The position numbers and the translations under genes are program-made. Positions 27,537 to 36,631 of a stretch of 64,000 nt of DNA are shown piece by piece. The stretch's first letter is position 1; each line of letters begins with the position of its first letter. Under the pieces are notes generated by a model that saw nothing but the letters and a program-made list of their open reading frames with translations, made no database searches and was not told the origin of the DNA. Origin of the DNA: Aquabacterium sp. (GTDB lineage: Bacteria > Pseudomonadota > Gammaproteobacteria > Burkholderiales > Burkholderiaceae_C); NCBI GenBank assembly GCA_023266355.1, contig JAHFQM010000002.1, positions 620,001-684,000 of the forward strand, given 5' to 3'.

Positions 27537-28739
27537 ATGGAACAACTCAAACAAGGCGCCGACGCGCTGTTCATCCTGCTGGGCGCCATGATGGTGCTGG
27601 CCATGCACGCAGGCTTTGCTTTCCTGGAGCTGGGCACGGTGCGCGGCAAGAACCAGGTCAATGCCCTGGTCAAAATCCTGGTGGATTTCTGCGTCTCGAC
27701 CATCGTGTATTTCTTCGTGGGCTACACGGTCGCCTATGGCGTGGACTTCTTCGCAGGCGCCGGCACCCTGGTCCAGAACAATGGCTATGCACTGGTCAAG
27801 TTCTTCTTCCTGCTGACGTTCGCCGCGGCCATCCCGGCCATCATCTCGGGTGGCATCGCGGAGCGCGCCAAGTTCGGCCCGCAACTGGTGGCCACGGCCA
27901 TCATCGTCGGGGTGTTCTACCCGCTGTGCGAAGGCGCAGTCTGGAACAACAAGTTCGGCTTCCAAGATTGGCTGCAGTCCGTGACGGGCGCGCAGTTGCA
28001 TGACTTTGCCGGCTCGGTGGTGGTGCACGCCTTCGGTGGCTGGATCGCACTGCCAGCGGTGCTCATCCTGGGTGCGCGGCGCAACCGTTACCGCAAGGAC
28101 GGCGCCGTGTCGGCCCACCCGCCTTCGAGCATCCCCTTCCTGGCCCTGGGCTCGTGGACCCTGGTCGTCGGCTGGTTCGGCTTCAACGTGATGAGCGCGC
28201 AAACCATCGACAAGATCTCGGGCTTGGTGGCCGTGAATTCACTCATGGCCCTGGTAGGCGGCACCCTGGTGGCCGTGCTGATGGGCAAGAACGACCCTGG
28301 CTTCGCCTACAACGGCCCGCTGGCTGGCCTGGTGGCCGTGTGCGCGGGCTCGGACATCATGCACCCCGCAGGCGCCCTGGTGGTGGGCGCAGTGGCCGGC
28401 GCTTTGTTCGTGGTTATGTTCACCCTGGTGCAAAACAAGCTGAAGATCGACGACGTGCTGGGCGTGTGGCCACTGCACGGCCTGTGCGGCGCCTGGGGCG
28501 GCATCGCGGCCGGCATCTTTGGCCAGACCTCCTTGGGCGGCATGGGCGGCGTGCACCTGGGCACCCAGGTGCTGGGCACGCTGACCGTGGTGGGTTTTGC
28601 CCTGCTGACCGGCGGCCTGGTCTATGGCGTGCTGAACAAGACCATGGGGCTGCGCCTGAGCCACGAGGAAGAGTTCGATGGCGCCGACCTGTCCATCCAC
28701 CGCATCAAGGCATCGCCAGAGCAGGAAGTCTCCTGGTGA
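27537..28739 (+). CDS. amtB: Ammonium transporter Amt
   Basis: The 400-residue membrane protein has about 11 transmembrane helices and Amt motifs (DALFILLGAMMVLAMHAGFAF at the N-terminus, DFAGSVVVHAFGGWIALP with the first pore His, LHGLCGAWGGIAAGIFG with the second). A short cytoplasmic tail (LRLSHEEEFDGADLSIH) is present. It conducts ammonium across the inner membrane and is normally gated by GlnK. It has no separate signal peptide, unlike the glnK-linked AmtB proteins; no glnK gene is adjacent. A terminator follows at 28747. Confidence 0.95.
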   Translation: MEQLKQGADALFILLGAMMVLAMHAGFAFLELGTVRGKNQVNALVKILVDFCVSTIVYFFVGYTVAYGVDFFAGAGTLVQNNGYALVKFFFLLTFAAAIPAIISGGIAERAKFGPQLVATAIIVGVFYPLCEGAVWNNKFGFQDWLQSVTGAQLHDFAGSVVVHAFGGWIALPAVLILGARRNRYRKDGAVSAHPPSSIPFLALGSWTLVVGWFGFNVMSAQTIDKISGLVAVNSLMALVGGTLVAVLMGKNDPGFAYNGPLAGLVAVCAGSDIMHPAGALVVGAVAGALFVVMFTLVQNKLKIDDVLGVWPLHGLCGAWGGIAAGIFGQTSLGGMGGVHLGTQVLGTLTVVGFALLTGGLVYGVLNKTMGLRLSHEEEFDGADLSIHRIKASPEQEVSW

Positions 28740-28746
28740 CCCCTCC

Positions 28747-28772
28747 AAGCCCGGCACCGACCGGGCTTTTTT
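28747..28772 (+). terminator. Terminator of amtB
   Basis: AAGCCCGG-CACCGA-CCGGGCTT (8 bp) is followed by a T-run, starting 7 bp after the amtB stop. Confidence 0.88.
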
Positions 28773-28799
28773 CATGGGGCAGACCCAAACCCCGTGGAC

Positions 28800-28826
28800 A
28801 AAATGGCCAAAATGTCTAAAATGGCC
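28800..28826 (+). repeat. Three tandem 9-mers covering the antitoxin start
   Basis: AAAATGGCC, AAAATGTCT and AAAATGGCC follow each other without spacing. Because the unit is 9 bp, they supply three in-frame ATG codons (28803, 28812, 28821) for the antitoxin gene. The sequence may also be its autoregulatory operator. Confidence 0.7.
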
Positions 28827-29204
28827 AACAACACCCACTCCCAGGCCGACACCATGACAGCCCTCCACCTGCGCAACCCCTTGGGTGACAACGTGGACGT
28901 TCAAGAGTTCTCGGCCACAGAGGCCAAGAACAGTTTCGGGCGCGTGCTGGACGCCGCCTCCAGCCAGGGCATGGTGGCCATCACCAAACGCGACCGAACC
29001 ACCGCCGTGGTGCTGTCGCTGGACGCCTACCAGGCCCTGCTGGATGCCCGCGACCAAGCCCTGGGCAGCCTGAGCCACGAGTTCGACGCCTTGTTGCTGC
29101 AGATGCAGACACCCGCCTCGCGCCAGGGCATGATGGCCGCGTTCGACGCCAGCCCCGAAGCCTTGGGCCAAGCCGCGCTGGCAGCGGCCCAGGCGCCGCG
29201 CTGA
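28803..29204 (+). CDS. Phd/YefM-family antitoxin-like protein
   Basis: The 133-residue product has a Phd-type core (DVQEFSATEAKNSFGRVLDA, SSQGMVAITKRDRTTAVVLS, LDAYQALLDARD, residues about 32-82), then a longer helical tail. Known Phd proteins bind their operator with the N-terminus and neutralise a partner toxin with the C-terminus. Start is ambiguous among ATGs at 28803, 28812, 28821 and 28854. The partner here is probably the zeta-like kinase 147 bp downstream; no Doc or RelE-like gene is adjacent. Confidence 0.8.
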   Translation: MAKMSKMANNTHSQADTMTALHLRNPLGDNVDVQEFSATEAKNSFGRVLDAASSQGMVAITKRDRTTAVVLSLDAYQALLDARDQALGSLSHEFDALLLQMQTPASRQGMMAAFDASPEALGQAALAAAQAPR

Positions 29205-29350
29205 GTTCGCGCGCACCTGAGCCAGGCGCCGCGCCAGACGCGATGCCCCGCGTGGCACACTGAGCCATCCGCCAGCCTGGGTTTCTGCCTTGGGCGCGGC
29301 CAGGCGCACTCGCGCCGCACCACCACAAAACACACACAGAGAGACTGCCC

Positions 29351-30169
29351 GTGGACCAGACTGCCCACGCCCCCCGCCTGTTCGTGCTGGCAGGCACCAA
29401 CGGCGCCGGCAAAAGCAGCATCGGTGGCGCGATGATCCGCGCCTGCGGTGCCCAGTACTTCAACCCGGACGAGGCAGCCGCGCGCATCCGACAGGCGCAG
29501 CCGCACCTCAGCGTCACGCAAGCCAACAGCGCCGCCTGGCACGAGGGCAAGCGCCTGCTGCAGCACGCCATCGCCCAGCGGCTGGACCACAACTTCGAGA
29601 CCACGCTGGGCGGCCAGAGCTTTGCCCGGCTGCTGAAACAGGCCGCCGAAGCGGGCCACGAGGTGCGCATCTGGTACGTGGGCCTGGCCAGCCCGGAGCA
29701 CCACCTGGCCCGCGTCAAGGCGCGGGTGCGCAAGGGTGGGCACGACATCCCCGAAGCCGACATCCGCCGGCGTTTCGATCAAAGCCGCCTGCAACTCATC
29801 CAGTTGCTGCCGCACCTGGCGGAGCTGCGCGTGTACGACAACACCGACGAGGCCGATCCGCACCTGGGCAGGGCCCCCAAGCCGCGCCTGGTGCTGCACT
29901 GGCAGGCCGGGCAGGTGCTCGCCCCGGCGGATGCCACGGCCATGGCGCAGACCCCGGCATGGGTCAAGCCAGTGGTGATGGCCGCGCTGAAGGCGGCCCT
30001 GAAGGGAGGCGGGAAAGCGGGTGCGCAGGCGGGTGCGAAAGCAGGTGCGGGTGCGGAAGCGGTTGCCCGTGACAAATCAGCCACCCAACCCGCCCCACAG
30101 CCAAACCTCAAGCCCGTGTCCGCAGCAGGCGTTCGGCCAAAGCAAAGTCGCCCGGCCAAGTCACCTTGA
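29351..30169 (+). CDS. Zeta-toxin-like P-loop kinase
   Basis: The 272-residue protein has a Walker A (LAGTNGAGKSSIGGA, residues about 13-27), the zeta-type YFNPDEAAARI and FETTLGG motifs and a KGGHDIPEADIRRRFDQS lid segment. Plasmid zeta toxins phosphorylate UDP-N-acetylglucosamine; for chromosomal relatives like this one the substrate is unproven. The start is GTG at 29351. After residue about 215 it ends in a low-complexity Ala/Gly/Lys tail. The last 62 bp overlap the 3' end of ispD on the other strand, so the tail may have been gained by read-through into ispD. Confidence 0.85.
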   Translation: MDQTAHAPRLFVLAGTNGAGKSSIGGAMIRACGAQYFNPDEAAARIRQAQPHLSVTQANSAAWHEGKRLLQHAIAQRLDHNFETTLGGQSFARLLKQAAEAGHEVRIWYVGLASPEHHLARVKARVRKGGHDIPEADIRRRFDQSRLQLIQLLPHLAELRVYDNTDEADPHLGRAPKPRLVLHWQAGQVLAPADATAMAQTPAWVKPVVMAALKAALKGGGKAGAQAGAKAGAGAEAVARDKSATQPAPQPNLKPVSAAGVRPKQSRPAKSP

Positions 30170-30872
30170 TGTTTTCCCAGTCGCCCGGCACGAGGCGCGG
30201 CATGTGGCCAAGCGCTTCGATGGCGCTGGCCTCGTCGGTGATGGCCGCTGCGCTCTCGGGGTCGGACAAGGCCGACACCAAGGCGGGACGCAGCAGCCCC
30301 AGCCGGAACATCTGCGGGGTCTGAGCGGCCCACTTGCCGGTGCGGTCCACCGTGGCTTCGGCGCGGGCTTCGCCGTCCGCACCTCGGACCGCGGCCTTGA
30401 GCGTGTCGGCCAGGGGCAAGGCCAGCAGGCCACCGACCTCATCGGCCTCGCAGGCGGCGATCAGCCTCGTCACCCACTCGGGCCGCAACAGGCAACGTGC
30501 GGCATCGTGCACCAGCACCCAATCGTGCGGTTGGGCGCCACGGGCCAGCAACTCGGCCAGGCCATTGGCCACGCTCTCGGCGCGGGTGGCGCCGCCCACG
30601 CGGGCCACCCAGGCGCGCTCGCCCGTGAAGTCGGGTGCGTGGCGCTCGAATGGCACGTCGTCTGGCGAAAGCACCACCAACGTGGCCTCCAGCCGGGGCA
30701 CGGCTTGCAAGGCAGCCAGGGTGTGGGCCACGACGGCCTGCCCCGCCACGGGGTGGTACTGCTTGGGGCCGCCCACGCCGGCACGCTCGCCCACGCCGGC
30801 ACAGGGCACCAGGACGTAACAACGGGGCAGGAAATCGGGTGACGTCAAGGTGAATGGCATGGCATCGGACAT
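30108..30872 (-). CDS. ispD: 2-C-methyl-D-erythritol 4-phosphate cytidylyltransferase
   Basis: The 254-residue protein has the nucleotidyltransferase motif LVPCAGVGERAGVGGPKQY, HDAARCLLRPEWV and TVDRTGKWAAQTPQMF. It makes CDP-ME from MEP and CTP. ATGs at 30872 and 30860 are both possible; 30872 has GGGGGA upstream. It is divergent from mfd, the usual betaproteobacterial neighbour. Its 3' end overlaps the zeta-like gene by 62 bp. It is slightly longer than E. coli IspD (236). Confidence 0.95.
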   Translation of the reverse strand: MSDAMPFTLTSPDFLPRCYVLVPCAGVGERAGVGGPKQYHPVAGQAVVAHTLAALQAVPRLEATLVVLSPDDVPFERHAPDFTGERAWVARVGGATRAESVANGLAELLARGAQPHDWVLVHDAARCLLRPEWVTRLIAACEADEVGGLLALPLADTLKAAVRGADGEARAEATVDRTGKWAAQTPQMFRLGLLRPALVSALSDPESAAAITDEASAIEALGHMPRLVPGDWENIKVTWPGDFALAERLLRTRA

Positions 30873-31046
30873 GGCGGGATTGTCCCCCACCTAAAATGCC
30901 TGGTTCAGCGATGACACCTGCGCGCCACCACCCGGGCTGCAGGCCTGAGACGCCCGGCCACCGTCGTGACCGGGCGCTTTGTCATTGCCGACCGCCAAGC
31001 CACGACCGCCAGCCCGCTCCTCCGCCCCACCGATCCGACACGCGCC

Positions 31047-34000
31047 ATGCTGCCTGCCCTGCCCCTGCCCTCGATCGCCGCCGGCAAACGCCACGCCGTG
31101 CCCCGCCCCACAGGCTCAGGCGATGCCTTGCTGCTGGCCCGCTTCGCACAAGCGCGCAAGGCCCAGGGCCAGCTGACCGCGCTGCTCACCGCCGATCCGG
31201 CCGATGCCCAGCGCCTGCTCGATGAGATCGCCTTCTTCGCACCCGAGCTGCGCTGCGCCATCTTCCCGGACTGGGAGACGCTGCCCTACGACACCTTCTC
31301 GCCGCACCAGGACCTGATTTCCGAGCGACTGGCCACGCTGTGGCGCATGCAAAACGGCGTGGCGGGCGAGGCCGACAAGGGCGTGGACCTGGTGCTGCTG
31401 CCCGCCACCACGGCGCTGACCCGCCTGGCGCCGCCCTCCTTCCTGGCGGCCTACACCTTCCACTTCAAGCAAAAGCAAAAGCTCAACGAGGCGGCGCTGA
31501 AGTCGCAGCTGACACTGGCGGGCTACAACCACGTCAGCCAGGTGGTGTCGCCGGGCGAGTACGCCGTGCGCGGCGGCCTCATCGACCTCTACCCCATGGG
31601 CTCTCTGGTGCCCTACCGGGTCGATCTGTTCGGTGACGAGGTGGACTCCATCCGCACCTTCGACCCCGACAGCCAGCGCAGCCTCTACCCCGTGCCCGAA
31701 GTGCGCCTGCTGCCCGGCCGCGAGTTTCCGATGGACGAGGCCGCGCGCGGGGCCTTCCGCAACCGCTGGCGCGAACGCATCGAGGGTGACCCGACCAAAT
31801 CCCGCATCTACAAGGACATCGGCACGGGCGTGGCCACGGCGGGCATCGAGTACTACCTGCCCCTGTTCTTCGACGAGACCTCGACCTTCTTCCAGCACCT
31901 CGGTGACCCCGCCCAAGGGGGCGCCGCCGTCGTGCTGCATGGCGACATCGACGAGGCCCTGCGCCGCTTCTGGACCGAAACCCGCGAGCGCCACCGCTTC
32001 CTGCAGCACGACCCCGAACGGCCGCTGCTGCCGCCAGAAGACCTCTTCCTCAAGCCGGAAGACTTCTTCGCCCTGGCCAATGCCCATGCGGTGCTGGTGG
32101 TGCGCAGCACCGAGCCCACAGAGCCAACGGCCTGGGCCCGCCCCCTGCCCAACCTGAGCGTGGAGCGCGGTGGCCAGGACCCGCTGCGCAAGCTGGAACA
32201 GCACATGGCCAGCACCGAGGCCCGCGTGCTGGTGGTCGCCGAAAGCGCCGGCCGCCGCGAGAGCCTGATGGAGCTGCTGCGCGACCACCAGATCGACCTG
32301 CCCAGCGTGGACTCGCTGCAGGCCTTCGTGGACAGCGGCCACCGCCACGCCATCACCGCCGCGCCGCTGGCCGCGGGCTTCGTCTGGCAGGCCAGCGATG
32401 CACAAGGCGCGGCGCACAGCCTGCACCTCGTCACCGAGACCGAGCTCTTCGACGCCAGCCCGACCACGCGCCGGCGTCGCAAGAAAAACGAGCAGACCAC
32501 CGACGTGGACTCGCTCATCAAGGACCTCTCCGAGCTGAATGTGGGCGACCCGGTGGTGCACAGCAACCACGGCATTGGTCGCTACCAGGGCCTGATCAAC
32601 CTCGACCTGGGCGACGGCCCCTCCGAGTTCCTGCACCTGGAATACGCCGACAAGGCCACGCTGTACGTGCCCGTGTCGCAGTTGCACCTCATCAGCCGCT
32701 ACACGGGGGTGAGCGCCGACGAAGCCCCGCTGCACCGCCTGGGCTCGCCGCAGTGGGACAAGGCCAAGCGCAAAGCCGCCGAGCAGGTGCGCGACACCGC
32801 CGCCGAGCTGCTCAACCTCTACGCGCGCCGCGCCGCCCGCGAGGGCCACGCCTTCCGCTTCAGCGCGCAAGACTACGAGGCCTTCGCCACCAGCTTCGGC
32901 TTCGAGGAAACGCCCGACCAGCGCGCCGCCATCCATGCCGTCGTCCAGGACATGATCAGCCCCCGCCCGATGGACCGCCTGGTCTGCGGCGATGTGGGCT
33001 TCGGCAAGACCGAAGTGGCCCTGCGCGCCATGTTCGTGGCCGTGACCAGCGGCAAGCAAGTCGCCCTGCTGGCGCCCACCACGCTGCTGGCCGAACAGCA
33101 CTACAACAACATCTCCGACCGCTTTGCGCAGTGGCCCGTGAAGGTCGCCGAGATGTCGCGCTTCCGCTCAGCGAAGGAAATCAAAGGCGCCATGCAAGGC
33201 CTGGAAGACGGCACCATCGACATCGTCGTGGGCACGCACAAGCTGCTCAGCGAGTCGGTCAAGTTCAAGCGCTTAGGGCTGCTCATCATCGACGAGGAAC
33301 ACCGTTTCGGCGTGCGCCACAAGGAAGCCATCAAGGCCATGCGCGCCGAAGTCGATGTGCTCACGCTCACCGCCACGCCCATCCCCCGCACCCTGGGCAT
33401 GGCCATGGAAGGCCTGCGCGACCTCAGCGTCATCGCCACCGCACCGCAGCGCCGCCTGGCCATCAAGACCTTCGTGCGCAGCGAAAACAGCAGCATCATC
33501 CGCGAGGCCGTGCTGCGCGAACTCAAGCGCGGCGGCCAGATCTACTTCCTGCACAACGAGGTCGAGACCATCGAGAACCGGCGCGACAAGCTCCAGGAGC
33601 TGCTGCCCGAGGCCCGCATCGCCGTGGCCCATGGCCAGATGCCCGAGCGCGAGCTGGAGCGCGTCATGCGCGACTTCGTGGCCCAGCGCCACAACGTGCT
33701 GCTGTGCTCGACCATCATCGAGACCGGCATCGACGTGCCCTCGGCCAACACCATCGTCATCAGCCGCGCCGACAAGTTCGGCCTGGCCCAGTTGCACCAG
33801 CTGCGTGGCCGCGTGGGCCGCTCACACCACCAGGCCTACGCCTACCTGCTCGTGCCCGACGTCGAAGGCCTCACCAAGCAGGCCGCGCAACGCCTGGACG
33901 CCATCCAGAACATGGAAGAGCTGGGCTCGGGCTTTTACCTGGCCATGCACGACCTGGAAATCCGCGGTGCCGGCGAGGTGCTGGGCGACAACCAGAGCGG

Positions 34001-34559
34001 CAACATGATGGAGGTGGGCTTCCAGCTCTACAACGAGATGCTGGCCGAGGCCGTGCGCTCGTTGAAGGCCGGCAAGGAGCCCGACCTGCTCTCGCCACTG
34101 GGCATGTTCGGCGCCAACACCGACATCAACCTGCACGCCCCCGCCCTGCTGCCCGACGCCTACTGCGGCGATGTGCACGTGCGCCTGAGCCTGTACAAGC
34201 GCCTGGCCACCGCCGATTCGCTCGACAAGATCGAAACGATGCTGGAAGAGCTGGTGGACCGTTTCGGCAAGCTGCCCCCCCAGGCCCAGGCCCTGTTCGA
34301 CACCCACAAGCTGCGCGTGCTGGCCAAGCCTTATGGCGTCCTGAAGATCGATGCGGCACCCGGCATCGTCAACGTCACCTTCCGCCCCAACCCGCCGATC
34401 GACCCCATGCGCATCATCGAGCTGGTGCAGAAGAACAAGCACATCAAGCTGGCCGGCAACGACAAGCTGCGCATCGAGAAAGCCCTGTCAGACCCGAAGG
34501 ACCGCGCCCAGTACGTGCGTGACCTCCTGCGTCAACTGGGGCAGCCACTGAGCCCCTGA
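31047..34559 (+). CDS. mfd: Transcription-repair coupling factor
   Basis: The 1170-residue protein has the Mfd architecture: a UvrB-like N-terminal part (FPDWETLPYDTFSPHQDL, GGLIDLYPMG), the CarD-like RNA polymerase interaction domain (about 500-560, VGDPVVHSNHGIGRYQGL), a superfamily 2 translocase with Walker A GDVGFGKTEVA and DEEHRFGV box, RecG-like motifs (LTLTATPIPRTLGMA, RGRVGRSHHQAYAYLL) and a C-terminal TRCF domain. It removes stalled RNA polymerase and recruits UvrA. The frame is open from a GTG at 30966; the ATG at 31047 gives the usual N-terminus. Confidence 0.98.
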   Translation: MLPALPLPSIAAGKRHAVPRPTGSGDALLLARFAQARKAQGQLTALLTADPADAQRLLDEIAFFAPELRCAIFPDWETLPYDTFSPHQDLISERLATLWRMQNGVAGEADKGVDLVLLPATTALTRLAPPSFLAAYTFHFKQKQKLNEAALKSQLTLAGYNHVSQVVSPGEYAVRGGLIDLYPMGSLVPYRVDLFGDEVDSIRTFDPDSQRSLYPVPEVRLLPGREFPMDEAARGAFRNRWRERIEGDPTKSRIYKDIGTGVATAGIEYYLPLFFDETSTFFQHLGDPAQGGAAVVLHGDIDEALRRFWTETRERHRFLQHDPERPLLPPEDLFLKPEDFFALANAHAVLVVRSTEPTEPTAWARPLPNLSVERGGQDPLRKLEQHMASTEARVLVVAESAGRRESLMELLRDHQIDLPSVDSLQAFVDSGHRHAITAAPLAAGFVWQASDAQGAAHSLHLVTETELFDASPTTRRRRKKNEQTTDVDSLIKDLSELNVGDPVVHSNHGIGRYQGLINLDLGDGPSEFLHLEYADKATLYVPVSQLHLISRYTGVSADEAPLHRLGSPQWDKAKRKAAEQVRDTAAELLNLYARRAAREGHAFRFSAQDYEAFATSFGFEETPDQRAAIHAVVQDMISPRPMDRLVCGDVGFGKTEVALRAMFVAVTSGKQVALLAPTTLLAEQHYNNISDRFAQWPVKVAEMSRFRSAKEIKGAMQGLEDGTIDIVVGTHKLLSESVKFKRLGLLIIDEEHRFGVRHKEAIKAMRAEVDVLTLTATPIPRTLGMAMEGLRDLSVIATAPQRRLAIKTFVRSENSSIIREAVLRELKRGGQIYFLHNEVETIENRRDKLQELLPEARIAVAHGQMPERELERVMRDFVAQRHNVLLCSTIIETGIDVPSANTIVISRADKFGLAQLHQLRGRVGRSHHQAYAYLLVPDVEGLTKQAAQRLDAIQNMEELGSGFYLAMHDLEIRGAGEVLGDNQSGNMMEVGFQLYNEMLAEAVRSLKAGKEPDLLSPLGMFGANTDINLHAPALLPDAYCGDVHVRLSLYKRLATADSLDKIETMLEELVDRFGKLPPQAQALFDTHKLRVLAKPYGVLKIDAAPGIVNVTFRPNPPIDPMRIIELVQKNKHIKLAGNDKLRIEKALSDPKDRAQYVRDLLRQLGQPLSP

Positions 34560-34685
34560 GCGGTTCTGCCCGGGTGCGCTCGTTCGATCGCCCCCGGCGA
34601 GCTGCCACACCCAGGCTCAGCGAAGGAAGGCACGTAAACTGGCTCAGCCCCGACCAACCTCACCGCCCCGCCGGCCAGGCTCGAC

Positions 34686-35846
34686 ATGAACCAACGCTCC
34701 CATCCTCAGGGCAACATTTTCAGCCCCAGCGCCCCGACTCCCACAGCCAGCCACGCCAGCGATGTCGAGCGAGAGATCGCACTCTCGCATTACGCCGCCG
34801 GGGAACTGGCGCAGGCTGAAACCTTTTGCCGAGGCCTGAGCCAGCGTTACCCGCGGGACGGCTTCGGCTGGAAAGTGCTGGGCGCCACGCTGAGGCGCAT
34901 GAACCAGGCTCAGGCCTCCCTGGAGCCCATGCAGATCGCGGCCAAATTGATGCCAGGCGACTGGGAGGCCTTCAACAACCTGGGCACCACCTTCGACCTC
35001 CTTGCGCAAGCCGAGCATGCCCAGGCGTGCTTTGAGCACGCGGTGAAGCTGAAGCCAGATTTCCTGGAGGCCTGGCGCAACATCGCAGAAAACCTGCGGC
35101 GTCAACGCAAGCTGGACCAGGCACTGCAGGCCTATCGCCGAGTCTGCGCCCTGGCGCCAGAAGACGGCTACGCCCGCCACATGGCCAACACACTGGCTGG
35201 AGAGACCAGCGAACGTGCACCGGACGGCTACGTCATCAAGGTGTTCGATGACTATGCAGACGCCTTCGACACCCACCTGACCACATCGCTGCAGTACCGC
35301 GTTCCCGAGGAGCTGGTCGCATTGCTGGCACGCGTTGCGGCACCGGCCGCCAACACCCTTGACGTCATCGACCTGGGGTGCGGCACCGGCTTGGTCGGGG
35401 CTGCCATCGCCCCGTTTTCCCGCACGCTGACAGGCGTGGACCTGTCACCGCGCATGGTCGAGAAATCGCGCGAACGGGGCGTCTACCAGCGCCTGGTCTG
35501 CGACGATGTGGTGCGCATGCTGCGCCAGCAACCTGACCACAGCGCAGACCTGCTGGTGTCCGCCGATGTGTTCATCTACATCGGCAAGCTCGACGAGCTG
35601 ATGGCAGAAGCGCACCGCGTCTTGCGTCCAGGTGGCCGCCTCGCCTTCTCCATCGAGACCCTGGCAGATGCATCTGGGCAAACCCACCGCCTGGAGCGCT
35701 CGGGCCGCTACAGCCAGTCGCTGGCCTACATCGAAGACCTCGCAAGCAAGGGACAGTTCGTCGTCGAAGCGGCCGAGCCTTGTACCCTCCGCAAAGAGGT
35801 CGATGTGCCAGTGCCAGGGCACCTGTTCGTCTGGCACCGTCCTTGA
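34686..35846 (+). CDS. TPR-repeat protein fused to a SAM-dependent methyltransferase
   Basis: The 386-residue protein carries about three TPR repeats (residues about 35-165, for example WEAFNNLGTTFDLLAQAEHA and FLEAWRNIAENLRRQRKLDQ). A class I methyltransferase domain follows, with SAM motif VIDLGCGTGLVGAAIAPF (about residues 222-239) and the post-motif RVLRPGGRLAFSIETL. Such fusions are known but their substrates are not; the TPRs probably dock a protein partner. It is cytoplasmic, with no signal peptide. It is 126 bp after mfd and probably independently transcribed. Confidence 0.85.
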   Translation: MNQRSHPQGNIFSPSAPTPTASHASDVEREIALSHYAAGELAQAETFCRGLSQRYPRDGFGWKVLGATLRRMNQAQASLEPMQIAAKLMPGDWEAFNNLGTTFDLLAQAEHAQACFEHAVKLKPDFLEAWRNIAENLRRQRKLDQALQAYRRVCALAPEDGYARHMANTLAGETSERAPDGYVIKVFDDYADAFDTHLTTSLQYRVPEELVALLARVAAPAANTLDVIDLGCGTGLVGAAIAPFSRTLTGVDLSPRMVEKSRERGVYQRLVCDDVVRMLRQQPDHSADLLVSADVFIYIGKLDELMAEAHRVLRPGGRLAFSIETLADASGQTHRLERSGRYSQSLAYIEDLASKGQFVVEAAEPCTLRKEVDVPVPGHLFVWHRP

Positions 35847-35899
35847 TGTGAGACGCGGCGAAACGCGCACGGGTTCGCAACCAGCCGCTGCCGGAGGGC

Positions 35900-36625
35900 T
35901 CAGCCCTTGTGCTGCAAGACGTCCTCCAACGCCATCAGCAAGCTGGCTCGGTCGTCCCTGGCAACCACCTGCCAGGGACGGTTGCTCAAGCCACCCTCCA
36001 GCGCCCACAACAGGTTGAGACTCGCACCATCGCACGCAGCGCGCACCTGCACATAGGCCCGTACCGCACCCAAATCCCGCAATTGCGCCACGGAATGGAT
36101 GCCTGCCTGCGTCAGCATTTGCACGCTGCGAGGCCCCAAATTGGGCAAGGCCTCCAGGCCTGAAGCATGGGAAAGCCACTGGGCTGCCCCCGATCCCTGC
36201 GACGGCTTTCGCCCGCTTGGCCGAGCCAAGCTATCCCCCGCGCCCACTGTGCTGCCCCGTTTCCCGCGAGGGCCCTTGCGCACAGCAGCCCGCTGCGCCG
36301 CCTCCACGCCCAGACGCGCCCAGCGCACCGCCACATCTGGCTGGTCGAGGGCTTCGAGGGGGGCCTCGTGGTAGGTCAACGCCACGCGCCGCCCCTTCGC
36401 CTCAAACACAAAGGGCGGACACCGCTCGGCCTCGAACACAGGCAGTGTCTCTGCGTCCACCTTGACGAAGAAACGCGCGTCGACCAGCAAGGCGAACATC
36501 AGGCCATCGAGGTACAAGCCGTGACCGCCGAACATCGCGCGGGCTTGCACAGGCCCCAGCCCTCGCAACAGGTCCACCACATGCTCAGCGAAAGCGCGTC
36601 TTGCCAAAGACGTGTTCGCTGCCAT
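35900..36625 (-). CDS. tfoX: TfoX/Sxy-family protein
   Basis: The 241-residue protein has a TfoX N-terminal domain (residues about 8-105, VVDLLRGLGPVQARAMFGGHGLY, FFVKVDAETLPVF) and a TfoX C-terminal domain (about 155-235, LPNLGPRSVQMLTQAGIHSV), joined by a basic, Ser/Gly-rich linker. TfoX/Sxy activates competence genes with CRP in Haemophilus, Vibrio and E. coli. In betaproteobacteria the role is not established. It starts 6 bp after the stop of the FAD gene upstream on the same strand, so the two form an operon. Confidence 0.85.
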   Translation of the reverse strand: MAANTSLARRAFAEHVVDLLRGLGPVQARAMFGGHGLYLDGLMFALLVDARFFVKVDAETLPVFEAERCPPFVFEAKGRRVALTYHEAPLEALDQPDVAVRWARLGVEAAQRAAVRKGPRGKRGSTVGAGDSLARPSGRKPSQGSGAAQWLSHASGLEALPNLGPRSVQMLTQAGIHSVAQLRDLGAVRAYVQVRAACDGASLNLLWALEGGLSNRPWQVVARDDRASLLMALEDVLQHKG

Positions 36626-36631
36626 GTTGAC

